Shown here: one piece after another, positions 40,931 through 48,586 of the stretch | How the letters are laid out: each line of letters starts with the position of its first letter | Position numbering within the stretch: the first letter of the stretch is position 1 | From: Tropicibacter alexandrii | GTDB taxonomy: Bacteria; Pseudomonadota; Alphaproteobacteria; Rhodobacterales; Rhodobacteraceae | Reading direction: 5' to 3' | Length of the DNA stretch: 64,000 nucleotides | Assembly: GCF_003667315.2 (NCBI RefSeq) | Contig: NZ_RCTZ02000013.1 | Location: 79,756-143,755 of the forward strand | Made by a program: the position numbers and the translations under genes | The notes under the pieces: model-generated | The model's database searches: none | Told to the model about the DNA's origin: nothing | What the model saw: only the letters and a program-made list of their open reading frames with translations

Positions 40931-42267
40931 GGATGCCACGCAGCCTGCGGGGGCGCTTGGGTCTGTCGCTCGGGGTGGTCTTGACACTTTTGTGGGTGGC
41001 GGCAGCGTCGCTGACCGCCGTGACCCTCCGGCATGAAATGGACGAGGTGTTCGACAGCGCGCTGCAGGAAACCGCGCAGCGCCTGTTGCCACTGGCTGTT
41101 GTGGATATCGTCGGACGCGAGGATGATGGCGTAACCCAGCGTCTGGGAGCGATCCGAGACCACGTCGAGTTCTTTACCTATGTCGTGCGTGACGCGCAGG
41201 GGCGTATCCTGCTGCAATCCCATTCGGCCGATCCTAGTGTTTTCCCTGCCTTTGAAGGAACAGGCTTTCAGCAGACCGCGACCCACCGGCTCTACAACGA
41301 GGATGCCTTGCAGGGCAGCATCCGCATGACGGTGGCTGAACCGCTGGAACACCGTGCGCAGGTGGCGCGTGAAATCCAGATGGGTCTCGGGCTTCCGCTG
41401 CTCATCGTGATCCCGGTCGCACTGCTGGCCATCATTCTGGCGGTGCAGGCCAGCCTTGGCCCCGTTCGCCGATTTCGCGCCACGCTGGAAGCGCGCACAG
41501 CCCAGGATCTGACGCCGGTTCCCGCTGACGACATCCCATCCGAGATCAAGCCGATTGCGACGACGCTGAACGGCCTGCTGGATCGCCTCAAAGACGCCTT
41601 CGACGCCGAACGCAGCTTTGCCGCAAATGCCGCCCACGAACTGCGCACCCCGCTGGCCGGGGCCATCGCGCAAGCGCAGCGCCTGCAATCCGAGACCAAA
41701 GACCCGGCGGCATCGGCCCGGGCAGCCGATATCGAAGCGACGCTGAAACGGTTGACCCGCCTGTCCGAACGGCTCATGCAATTGGCCCGGGCTGAAGGCG
41801 GTCGTCTCAGGTTGGATCAAGCGTCGGACCTGCGCGCCGTGGCTAGAATCGTGATCGAAGATATCCGGCGCACTGTAGCTCCGGGCCGCATCGTGTTGGC
41901 TCTGCCGGATGGCCCCGTGATGTCGGATCTGGATCCGGACGCCTTCGGCATCCTTTGCCGGAACCTCGTCGAGAACGCCCTGCGGCACGGTTCGAAAAAT
42001 GACCCAGTTGACGTGGCTTTGGCGGCAAACGGAGTTTTGAGCGTATCAAACGAAGGACCGGTCGTAGGTCCAGAGACCCTGGATCGTTTGACAGCCCGCT
42101 TCGAACGGGCCGGATCAGATACAGATGGCAGCGGCCTTGGCCTGGCTATCGTCGCAGCGATCGCCGCGCGCATCGGAAGCCAGCTTGTTCTGACATCTCC
42201 GCGCCCGGGGCAAGAGTCGGGGTTTGAAGCGTCTGTCAGGTTGCCGAACTTGTCCCGCGACTGTTGA
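40927..42267 (+). CDS. Sensor histidine kinase, QseC/TctE-like
   Basis: 446 aa; the ATG overlaps the response-regulator stop (ATGA). Two membrane helices (about 12-35 and 155-178) enclose a periplasmic sensor domain. HAMP, then the HisKA motif NAAHELRTPLAG, the N box LCRNLVENALRHG and the G box GSGLGLAIVAAI follow. It is the cognate kinase of the upstream regulator. The signal is not apparent; divalent metal or envelope redox state would fit the neighbours. Confidence 0.94.
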   Translation: MRMPRSLRGRLGLSLGVVLTLLWVAAASLTAVTLRHEMDEVFDSALQETAQRLLPLAVVDIVGREDDGVTQRLGAIRDHVEFFTYVVRDAQGRILLQSHSADPSVFPAFEGTGFQQTATHRLYNEDALQGSIRMTVAEPLEHRAQVAREIQMGLGLPLLIVIPVALLAIILAVQASLGPVRRFRATLEARTAQDLTPVPADDIPSEIKPIATTLNGLLDRLKDAFDAERSFAANAAHELRTPLAGAIAQAQRLQSETKDPAASARAADIEATLKRLTRLSERLMQLARAEGGRLRLDQASDLRAVARIVIEDIRRTVAPGRIVLALPDGPVMSDLDPDAFGILCRNLVENALRHGSKNDPVDVALAANGVLSVSNEGPVVGPETLDRLTARFERAGSDTDGSGLGLAIVAAIAARIGSQLVLTSPRPGQESGFEASVRLPNLSRDC

Positions 42268-42474
42268 ACCAGAACATCAAGTATCAAACTCAAGTCGAGA
42301 CCAATGTGTGAAAGCAAGTGGTCTGCAAAACGCCCTGTGTCCCGAGCCCGAAGAGTTTCGAGGCCGGTTGCGGTAACAACATTTTGTACAACATCGCCTG
42401 CGGGGCTCCGGAAAAGCACTGCAAATAAATATGGAATTTCAAACTACCCGTTCTAACCAGCACTGTACAGTTTG

Positions 42475-43542
42475 CTAGACCGTGACTCGCCACATGCGGA
42501 ACCGTCCCTGCCCGGTCACTTCGCGGATCAGGCCCCGTTCCTCCATCCAGTTCAGGTTCCGTTGCACGGCGGCGCGGCTGGCACCCGTCAAAGCCTCGGT
42601 CATCGGGGCCGAGACCAGTGGCCATTCGGTCAGCGCATTGCGCAAGGCTGGCGGAGTGCGGCCCGACAGTGGTGCCATCGCGTTCTCCGCACGAGTAGAC
42701 CAAGCATCGATGTCGTCCAGATGGCGCATGACCTTCATGATGGCGGCCTCCATCCCGTCCAGCCATTGGATCAATCGCTCAATCGGCGTACCATTGGCGC
42801 GCAGCCCCCCTGCCCCGCCTATGGCCAGCGGCGCGAAGACCGCCCCGTTGCACTCTCTGGCAGCCATGCGTGCCGCAGTGACCGCCGCTTCCATCCGGTC
42901 GCCGTGTTGCCCGAGGCCCGCAAGGTTCCAGAGGTGAAACCCCATGCAGGCGTGCGTGATCGGGTGCAGGTCGGCGGCTTGCGCCATCAGGTCAAGCCAA
43001 CCGCCCGCGCGATCCGCAAAGGGTTCGGCTTCAACGCCCAAGCTTTCAGGGTCACGGCGATCGAGGAAAGCAGATAGGTCCATCTCTGGGCCGGGACCGC
43101 CTGTAAGACGCCGCACTGCCCATCCAACACGCGCGAGCGCTGCGGTGTCGTCCTGTACCCCGGACAAGCGCATGGATATCCAGAGCGCCAGCCGATCCGG
43201 GCCAATTCGGTCGCCCACAAACCAGCTGAGGTCTGCCGCCTCCATCAGCGCGAGCCTGTGCCGCCAGCCTTCCGTGCCGCGGCGCAGACGGTCGTCCAGC
43301 GCGCCAATCCGGCTAGCCACACGGGCGAGACGCGCGGCATTGCCTGCCTCTGCCTTCCGCCAATCGTCGAGGACTGCGGTTTCACGTGGCTCTGCCCTTG
43401 GTCCGACCGGCAGATAATCCGGCTCCTCTTCCATCGGACCGGGCAGGAACCAAAGATCGTCTTCGGACGATTGTTCCACCTCCTCAGCATCGAGGAAGAG
43501 AGCATCAGATTCATCATGAAAGGCGGGGGCTTGAGGCATCAT
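42475..43542 (-). CDS. RHE_PE00001/DUF1612-family plasmid protein with C-terminal HTH
   Basis: 355 aa, full length. An acidic N-terminal region (about 1-55) precedes helical DUF1612-type sequence (EGWRHRLALMEAADLSWF, ALWISMRLSGVQDD) and a C-terminal winged helix (LTEWPLVSAPMTEALTGAS, RNLNWMEERGLIREVTG). The latter indicates DNA binding. A truncated paralogue lies at 1827-2735. It is divergent from a serine recombinase. The family is widespread on rhizobial and rhodobacteral plasmids but its function is not established. Confidence 0.78.
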   Translation of the reverse strand: MMPQAPAFHDESDALFLDAEEVEQSSEDDLWFLPGPMEEEPDYLPVGPRAEPRETAVLDDWRKAEAGNAARLARVASRIGALDDRLRRGTEGWRHRLALMEAADLSWFVGDRIGPDRLALWISMRLSGVQDDTAALARVGWAVRRLTGGPGPEMDLSAFLDRRDPESLGVEAEPFADRAGGWLDLMAQAADLHPITHACMGFHLWNLAGLGQHGDRMEAAVTAARMAARECNGAVFAPLAIGGAGGLRANGTPIERLIQWLDGMEAAIMKVMRHLDDIDAWSTRAENAMAPLSGRTPPALRNALTEWPLVSAPMTEALTGASRAAVQRNLNWMEERGLIREVTGQGRFRMWRVTV

Positions 43543-43712
43543 ATGTGCAAAATACTGCTATTATGCAGTTTACCCAAGGGTTTTGTGGGAATGCATTCTC
43601 ACACTCTATATAGCACGCGCGGGCGATGGTCGGCGAGGGCTCTCTCATCGCCCTCAGCCTATGGAAACCAAGGGCTTTCCGTTGAGGCGGGCCACAGACA
43701 GCGCCCTTGCAT

Positions 43713-43759
43713 CCGTTTACAAACGGTCGTTTATTAGCGACATCTTAAATTGCAAACGG
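43713..43759 (+). promoter_or_regulatory. res-like site upstream of the serine recombinase
   Basis: CCGTTTACAAACGG (43713-43726) is a near-perfect palindrome. It is followed directly by the inverted repeat GTCGTTTATTAGCGAC (43726-43741), then TTGCAAACGG (43750-43759). Clustered dyads just before a resolvase gene are typical of res subsites that also repress the gene. Confidence 0.6.
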
Positions 43760-43768
43760 CTCTTTTCC

Positions 43769-44650
43769 ATGCCCCTGATAGGCTATGCGCGCGTATCCAC
43801 AGAGGATCAGACCCCCCTGCCCCAGTCCGAGGCCCTTCAATCTGCGGGTTGCGCAGAGATCTTTGAAGAGCACGCCTCAGGTGGCAATCGGGCGCGGCCG
43901 GTGCTTGCACGTGTGCTGGAGCGGATTGACAAGGGCGACACGCTGGTCGTCGTGCGGATCGACCGGCTTGCGCGGTCTCTGTCGCACTTGCTTGAGGTGA
44001 TCGAAAGACTGGAGGGCAAGGGGGCGTTCTTCCGCTCGCTCCAGGACCCGATCGACACTGCCTCGCCCCAGGGCAAGTTCACGTTGCAGGTTCTGGGCGC
44101 TGCGGCTGAGTTCGAACGCGCTCTGATCCGCGAGCGTACCAAAGCCGGACTTGCCTCGGCACGCTCAAAGGGCCGCGTCGGCGGCAACCCAGGTCTTCGC
44201 GCCAAGGACCCTGAAGCGCTGCGCAAGGTACGGCTGGCGCGGCAGGATGGCTACATGGAGCGCCTCAACGAGACCGCGCAGGATTGGGTGCCCCATGTGC
44301 GCCGCCTGCGCCCCGATATGGCTTGGGAAGACGTGCTGCGGATCATCAATGGCCCCCTGCCCCATGATCGGCGCTGGACGCAAAGCCGCCTGCTCCGCGC
44401 CGTGAAGGCATACGTGGCGGACGGATTCCTGCCGGCTGAAGTGCTTGGGCGCGCCGGTCGTCGCGAAACCGACGATCGCCTGCCTGCGATTGTCGCCGCA
44501 ATCAAAGGTGCTGACCCCGAGATCACCTTGCAGGCAATCTGCGACCGACTGGAATCCATGCGTGAGCGCACCCCTCGCGGTCGCACCAGCTGGCAGCCTT
44601 CCTCAGTCAGAATGCTGCTGGAGCGGGCAGAGCGTCTCGGCCTTTTGTAG
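43769..44650 (+). CDS. Serine recombinase (resolvase/invertase family)
   Basis: 293 aa from the ATG at 43769. The N-terminal catalytic domain starts MPLIGYARVSTEDQ, with the nucleophile Ser10 and the conserved DRLARSLSHLLEV, and continues to FERALIRERTKAGL and ARSKGRVGG (about 140-165). The C-terminal ~130 residues are longer than the small HTH of Tn3 resolvases and include two likely DNA-binding helical segments (LQAICDRLESM, WQPSSVRMLLERAERLGLL). The likely role is multimer resolution or inversion for plasmid stability. Confidence 0.93.
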   Translation: MPLIGYARVSTEDQTPLPQSEALQSAGCAEIFEEHASGGNRARPVLARVLERIDKGDTLVVVRIDRLARSLSHLLEVIERLEGKGAFFRSLQDPIDTASPQGKFTLQVLGAAAEFERALIRERTKAGLASARSKGRVGGNPGLRAKDPEALRKVRLARQDGYMERLNETAQDWVPHVRRLRPDMAWEDVLRIINGPLPHDRRWTQSRLLRAVKAYVADGFLPAEVLGRAGRRETDDRLPAIVAAIKGADPEITLQAICDRLESMRERTPRGRTSWQPSSVRMLLERAERLGLL

Positions 44651-44867
44651 GCGGCGATGGTCGGCAAACTACTCCTGTCACTCGGCCAAAATCTTACAGA
44701 ATCATCGCCTCAACTGGACGAAAACCACGTAAATATCCAACAAAGCCTTGGGGTTAGTTCGCGCGAGCAGAAAATATCTCGAAGGGTATCGGCTTCGCCA
44801 GACGCGGCCTTTATCGTTAGGAATCAATGCGTTATATAGCGCGGGCCCCGCGCGGCCAAATTGGTGC

Positions 44868-44876
44868 TGTGGATAA
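44868..44876 (-). promoter_or_regulatory. DnaA box
   Basis: TGTGGATAA, the exact complement of the TTATCCACA consensus, lies about 140 bp upstream of repA. Relevance to replication or to repA expression is inferred. Confidence 0.5.
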
Positions 44877-44933
44877 CTTTTGCACTACATCTAGATTCTT
44901 CTTGCCGGACTCAGATGTTCGTGGCATTTCCAT

Positions 44934-44955
44934 TCTGACGGCAAAACGCGTCAGA
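44934..44955. promoter_or_regulatory. Candidate RepA operator
   Basis: Inverted repeat TCTGACG / CGTCAGA with an 8-bp spacer; a third CGTCAGA lies at 44968-44974. It lies 60-80 bp before the repA start, where RepA/RepB autoregulation of repABC operons is known to act. Confidence 0.5.
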
Positions 44956-45016
44956 CGTGGCTTCGACCGTCAGAACGACAAAGAGCCTTAGCAAAGGCCA
45001 TGAGAGGCGGCAGAAC

Positions 45017-46216
45017 ATGGATGATCGAAATACGGGCTACGCGCAAGGCATAGGCTCTTCTGACATCGGAGCATTCGCAGACAGTCTTGCTGAGTCGCTT
45101 GACCGGCAGATGAAAGTTGCGTTCGAGCCAGAAGAACGCAAGTCCTTGCGCCGCTTCAGCTCGACCGAGGTCGCCGAGTTGCTGCGCGTTAGTACGTCGA
45201 ACCTGCGCAACCGCCACAAAGATGGCAGCTTCCCAGAAGTTCACACTGACGGTCGCGGTCATAGGTTCTACACGGCCGAAGAAGTTGACGACCTCCGCAA
45301 CATTTTGGCGCGGACAGGCAAAAATGCTGACGCGTACAGACCTGGCCGCCGAGACGGTGACCGTCTTCAGGTCATTTCGGTCGTGAATTTCAAAGGCGGC
45401 AGCTCGAAGACAACAGCGACAATCCATTTGGCACACAGGTATGCCCTGCGTGGCTACCGCGTGCTTGTTCTGGACCTCGACCCGCAGGCCAGTTTGACGA
45501 CATTTTTCGGCTTCCGGCCTGAGCTCGAATTCGCCGAAGGCGGCACAATCTACGACGCATTGAGATACGATGATCAGGTTCCGCTCTCGGAGGTCATCCA
45601 GAAAACATACTTCCACAAGCTCGACATGGTCCCGGCTGGCTTGATGTTGTCCGAGTACGAAACCGAGACAGCGAATGCCCTTGCGCGCAGGGTTCAGCCG
45701 ATTTTTGCAGAGCGTCTTGCTCTGGCGCTAGAGGAAGTCGACTCAGACTATGACATCGTGCTGATCGATTGCCCTCCGCAGTTGGGCTTCCTGACATTGA
45801 CAGCATTGGCAGCGTCCACGGGCTTACTTGTGACGGTCGTCCCCGGCATGCTCGACATCGCTTCGATGAGCCAGTTCCTCAAACTCGCTTCGGAAACGGT
45901 CAAAGCCGTCGAAGAGGCGATTGGACGACATGTCACTTGGGACTTCGTAAAGTTCCTGATCACACGCTACGAGCCGTCGGACGGACCACAAACGCAAATG
46001 GCCGGGTACCTACGTTCAATCCTTGCGGGCCAAGTCATGACTGAACCGATGCTGAAGTCGACAGCCATTTCTGACGCCGGCATGACTCAGCAAACCATCT
46101 ATGAGGTAGACCCGAGCCAGCTCATTCGGAAGACCATTGATCGGGCTTTGACCAGCGTGAACAGCGTTGCCGATGAGCTGGAGCAGACAATCCAAATGGC
46201 ATGGGGGCGTCGCTGA
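45017..46216 (+). CDS. repA: Plasmid partitioning protein RepA (ParA-type ATPase)
   Basis: 399 aa from the ATG at 45017; an in-frame GTG at 44957 is less likely. The N-terminal HTH (about 50-110: FSSTEVAELLRVSTSNLRNR) is typical of RepA and allows autorepression. The Walker-type ATPase has VVNFKGGSSKTTATIHLAH (deviant P-loop), LVLDLDPQASLT, and VLIDCPPQLGFLTL. It drives plasmid segregation with RepB and parS. It is the first gene of repABC and overlaps repB by one base (TGATG). Confidence 0.97.
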   Translation: MDDRNTGYAQGIGSSDIGAFADSLAESLDRQMKVAFEPEERKSLRRFSSTEVAELLRVSTSNLRNRHKDGSFPEVHTDGRGHRFYTAEEVDDLRNILARTGKNADAYRPGRRDGDRLQVISVVNFKGGSSKTTATIHLAHRYALRGYRVLVLDLDPQASLTTFFGFRPELEFAEGGTIYDALRYDDQVPLSEVIQKTYFHKLDMVPAGLMLSEYETETANALARRVQPIFAERLALALEEVDSDYDIVLIDCPPQLGFLTLTALAASTGLLVTVVPGMLDIASMSQFLKLASETVKAVEEAIGRHVTWDFVKFLITRYEPSDGPQTQMAGYLRSILAGQVMTEPMLKSTAISDAGMTQQTIYEVDPSQLIRKTIDRALTSVNSVADELEQTIQMAWGRR

Positions 46217-47184
46217 TGGCTCGAAATATCTTCAACCAGCCACCGAAAGACGAGAAAGAGTCGGCAGCCCCCTCCCCTGCCCCGGTCAAATCCTCGAAGC
46301 TACCTGGCTCGGTTGGCGGATTGCGGGACTCTCTCCGGGAAATCACTGCCAACTCAATCCGAGATATCGAACCCGACCGGATCGATATGGATGGCCTCCG
46401 GGATCGCCTGATCCTAGAAGATAGTAGCATTGAAGATCTCGCCGAAAGCATTCGCAAGCATGGTCAGCAAGTGCCGATCATGGTTCGCCCCTCTGACCAA
46501 CCGGATCGATACCGCATCATCTACGGGCGTCGCAGACTTGCAGCCATTCGAAGAGTTGGTGGAACCGTCAAAGCGATCGTTCGAACGCTCGATGATGATG
46601 CTTCTCTGATCGCGCAAGGTCAGGAAAACAACCTGCGGCTGGATCCGTCCTTCATTGAAAAATCTCTTTTTATCAAAGAGATGCAGGAGGCCGGTTACAA
46701 GCCTGGCGTCATTCAGGACGCCCTAGGCCTCACCCGGCAAGGTGTGTCGAACCATCGTGTAGTCATCGAGCAGCTGCCTGACGAACTTGTCCGGCTTATC
46801 GGCCCGGCTCATGGCGTAGGTCGACGCCAATGGGGTGATCTTGCTGCACTTTCAGAGAAGGTTCCGCTTGTCGACATTGCGCGTGAGACACTTGCCTCTC
46901 TGCCTGACACCACTCCAAGCTCGGACAAGTTTCAAGCCGTCTATGTTGCTTGCTCCAGCAAGGCGCGTGGCGCGGCCGACCAAAGCGCCCGTGGCCAAAC
47001 GACCGTGGTAAAGGACAATAGTGGTAGCCCTGTCGGCACACTTTCAGTCGATGGCAAGTCGATCGCTATCAAGATCACCCGCAAGGACAACCCGGAATTC
47101 GGCCAATGGCTCGAAGAGCGCGCGGAAACCACGCTGCGACAGCTTTTTGAACAATGGCAGAATGAGAGAGGCTCGGGGAGCTGA
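46216..47184 (+). CDS. repB: Plasmid partitioning protein RepB (ParB family)
   Basis: 322 aa from the ATG at 46216. The ParB/Srx CTPase domain (about 60-160) has IEDLAESIRKHGQQVPIMVRP and IIYGRRRLAAIRRVG, followed by IAQGQENNLRLDPSFIEKS. The central HTH (GLTRQGVSNHRVVIEQLP) binds the parS palindromes. The C-terminal part serves for dimerisation. It acts with RepA and binds parS sites proposed at 48033 and 48480. Confidence 0.96.
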   Translation: MARNIFNQPPKDEKESAAPSPAPVKSSKLPGSVGGLRDSLREITANSIRDIEPDRIDMDGLRDRLILEDSSIEDLAESIRKHGQQVPIMVRPSDQPDRYRIIYGRRRLAAIRRVGGTVKAIVRTLDDDASLIAQGQENNLRLDPSFIEKSLFIKEMQEAGYKPGVIQDALGLTRQGVSNHRVVIEQLPDELVRLIGPAHGVGRRQWGDLAALSEKVPLVDIARETLASLPDTTPSSDKFQAVYVACSSKARGAADQSARGQTTVVKDNSGSPVGTLSVDGKSIAIKITRKDNPEFGQWLEERAETTLRQLFEQWQNERGSGS

Positions 47185-47231
47185 TCCCCGGTCATAACCA
47201 AAAACACGAGCAGAGGAGAAAGGCGAAGACC

Positions 47232-47287
47232 AAAAAGAAAAGAGCCCCCCAAGGTTTCCCCCGGAGAGCCCTCATCATCTGATTAGC
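47232..47287 (-). ncRNA. repABC counter-transcribed RNA (ctRNA, incompatibility RNA)
   Basis: The repB-repC gap is read from the minus strand behind a good promoter. The predicted RNA of about 55 nt starts near 47287 and ends in an imperfect hairpin (GAGGGCUCUCC with GGGGGGCUC, including G-U pairs) followed by UUUUCUUUUU. Position, length and terminator match the small antisense RNA that controls repC expression in repABC plasmids. The exact ends are inferred. Confidence 0.7.
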
Positions 47288-47293
47288 ACCTGT

Positions 47294-47322
47294 GATGTAG
47301 CAATCTCCGACATACCGGTCAA
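47294..47322 (-). promoter_or_regulatory. Promoter of the ctRNA
   Basis: On the minus strand, TTGACC and TACATC are separated by 17 bp, close to the sigma-70 consensus. Confidence 0.68.
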
Positions 47323-47424
47323 GAGTCACCGATTCGGTGGACGTCTTTTTGTTGCCTTTTCTCGCCAAAAACAGCGGGAAGAGCCGGGGAAGTTGTGGGC
47401 CGCAACGGTCGTCGTTCAACAAAC

Positions 47425-48480
47425 ATGGCATTCACAAAGCTTTCCGTTCAGACCTTTGGCGTCGGCAAGGGCACCCCCGCCACGTCAACACCTGAAACCG
47501 ACATCTGGGCAGTCTTCCGCGCGCTCAGAGATACTCGCAGCCTGTTCGGTCTCCGTCCAGGACATGTTCAAACGCTCCAAGCGATGCTGAGCTTTCTCAA
47601 GCCTGGGCATGGAGACACAGTCTTCGCTTCCAACGACGAGATCTGCCGTCGAGTTGGCGGAATCGATGAACGAACCCTCCGTAGGCACATCGATCGCTTT
47701 GTTGAACTCGGTTTCATGAAGCGCCACGACAGCCCAAATCGCAAGAGATACCGAGTGAAGTCCTCCGAGGGTCAGTCCATTAGCTATGGGTTGTCGCTGG
47801 CTCCGTTGCTCGCGCGTGCCGGCGAACTACTTGCGACAGCCCAAGCGATGGAAAACGCTCGTCGGGATCGCGTGTTTTTGCGAAAGCAAATCCTAACCAA
47901 ACTTGCTCAGATCGACGAAGCTGACCCCGAGAACGAACTCACTCATCAGGTACGCCGAGTTCTTCGAAGGAAGCTCTCGATCGCGGAGTATCGTACTTTG
48001 CTCGGCGAACTGGAGGCTCAATGCAAACAGATGTCCACCGCGGTGGACGCACCAGAAACAATGAAACTGCCCGCCAATGACGGGCAAACTGTCCGCCACC
48101 ATTCTAAGTCTAAAAAAGAACAAAAAGATTTAGAAAGCGGGACCAACAGCCAAACACCTCCCCTGCAAACGCTCACAACCGTTTGTGACCAGGCTACATC
48201 GTTCGCAACGAACTCACTTAGGAACTGGCACGATGTTGAAAGCCACGCGAGAACGCTCGCTCCAATGATGGGAATCCACGAAAGCACCTTCGAAAAAGCT
48301 GCTAAGAAGATAGGCTCTCAAAAAGCATCATGCGCCATCTTCATAATTCTCCAGATGAGCAATCGCATCCGAGACTTTGGAGCGTATTTCCACAGCATCA
48401 CGCTCGGTCGCAGAGAAACTGACTTCAACCCATCACTGTTGTTGGAGAGGCTTTCTCGTTCTGGGGCAGCTACTGCATGA
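47425..48480 (+). CDS. repC: Replication initiator RepC
   Basis: 351 aa, somewhat shorter than the common ~400. The N-terminal domain has the family block VFRALRDTRSLFGLRPGHVQTL, FLKPGHGDTVFASNDEICRR and ERTLRRHIDRFVELGFMKR (winged helix). A variable linker with the AT-rich DNA stretch and a parS copy follows, then the C-terminal block LRNWHDVESHARTLAPMMGI and CAIFIILQMSNRIRDFGAYFHSIT. RepC initiates replication at an origin within its own gene. Translation is controlled by the ctRNA upstream. Confidence 0.96.
   Translation: MAFTKLSVQTFGVGKGTPATSTPETDIWAVFRALRDTRSLFGLRPGHVQTLQAMLSFLKPGHGDTVFASNDEICRRVGGIDERTLRRHIDRFVELGFMKRHDSPNRKRYRVKSSEGQSISYGLSLAPLLARAGELLATAQAMENARRDRVFLRKQILTKLAQIDEADPENELTHQVRRVLRRKLSIAEYRTLLGELEAQCKQMSTAVDAPETMKLPANDGQTVRHHSKSKKEQKDLESGTNSQTPPLQTLTTVCDQATSFATNSLRNWHDVESHARTLAPMMGIHESTFEKAAKKIGSQKASCAIFIILQMSNRIRDFGAYFHSITLGRRETDFNPSLLLERLSRSGAATA
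48033..48048. promoter_or_regulatory. parS-like palindrome 1 (inside repC)
   Basis: GTCCACCGCGGTGGAC, a perfect 16-bp palindrome of the GT..GC..AC type bound by RepB. It is repeated just after repC. Confidence 0.75.
48101..48138. other. AT-rich tract in repC, probable replication origin
   Basis: A run of AT-rich, mostly A-rich sequence within otherwise GC-rich repC, at the position where the origin of repABC plasmids is known to lie. The exact boundaries are not determinable by eye. Confidence 0.5.
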
Positions 48481-48499
48481 TGTCCACCGCGGTGGACAT
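48480..48499. promoter_or_regulatory. parS-like palindrome 2 (directly after repC)
   Basis: ATGTCCACCGCGGTGGACAT is a perfect 20-bp palindrome starting on the last base of the repC stop codon and containing the same 16-bp core as at 48033. It is the strongest centromere candidate. Confidence 0.8.
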
Positions 48500-48586
48500 G
48501 TTGAGAGGTAGAGATGGGCTGTGAAAGGGGTGACGGGAAGTGAGATCGGAAGAGTGGCTTCCGGCGCCCGTCGTGGAGAAGATCTG

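Larger units (their letters stand above)
44651..45016. other. Intergenic region upstream of repA
   Basis: 366 bp without a gene. It contains a 15-bp GC palindrome (GCGCGGGCCCCGCGC, 44839-44853), a DnaA box and an inverted repeat, described separately. It is the expected place for the repABC promoter. Confidence 0.6.

Noticed and set aside
44957..45016. Upstream GTG start for RepA
   Set aside because: It would place coding sequence over the candidate operator elements; the ATG at 45017 fits RepA lengths and context better.
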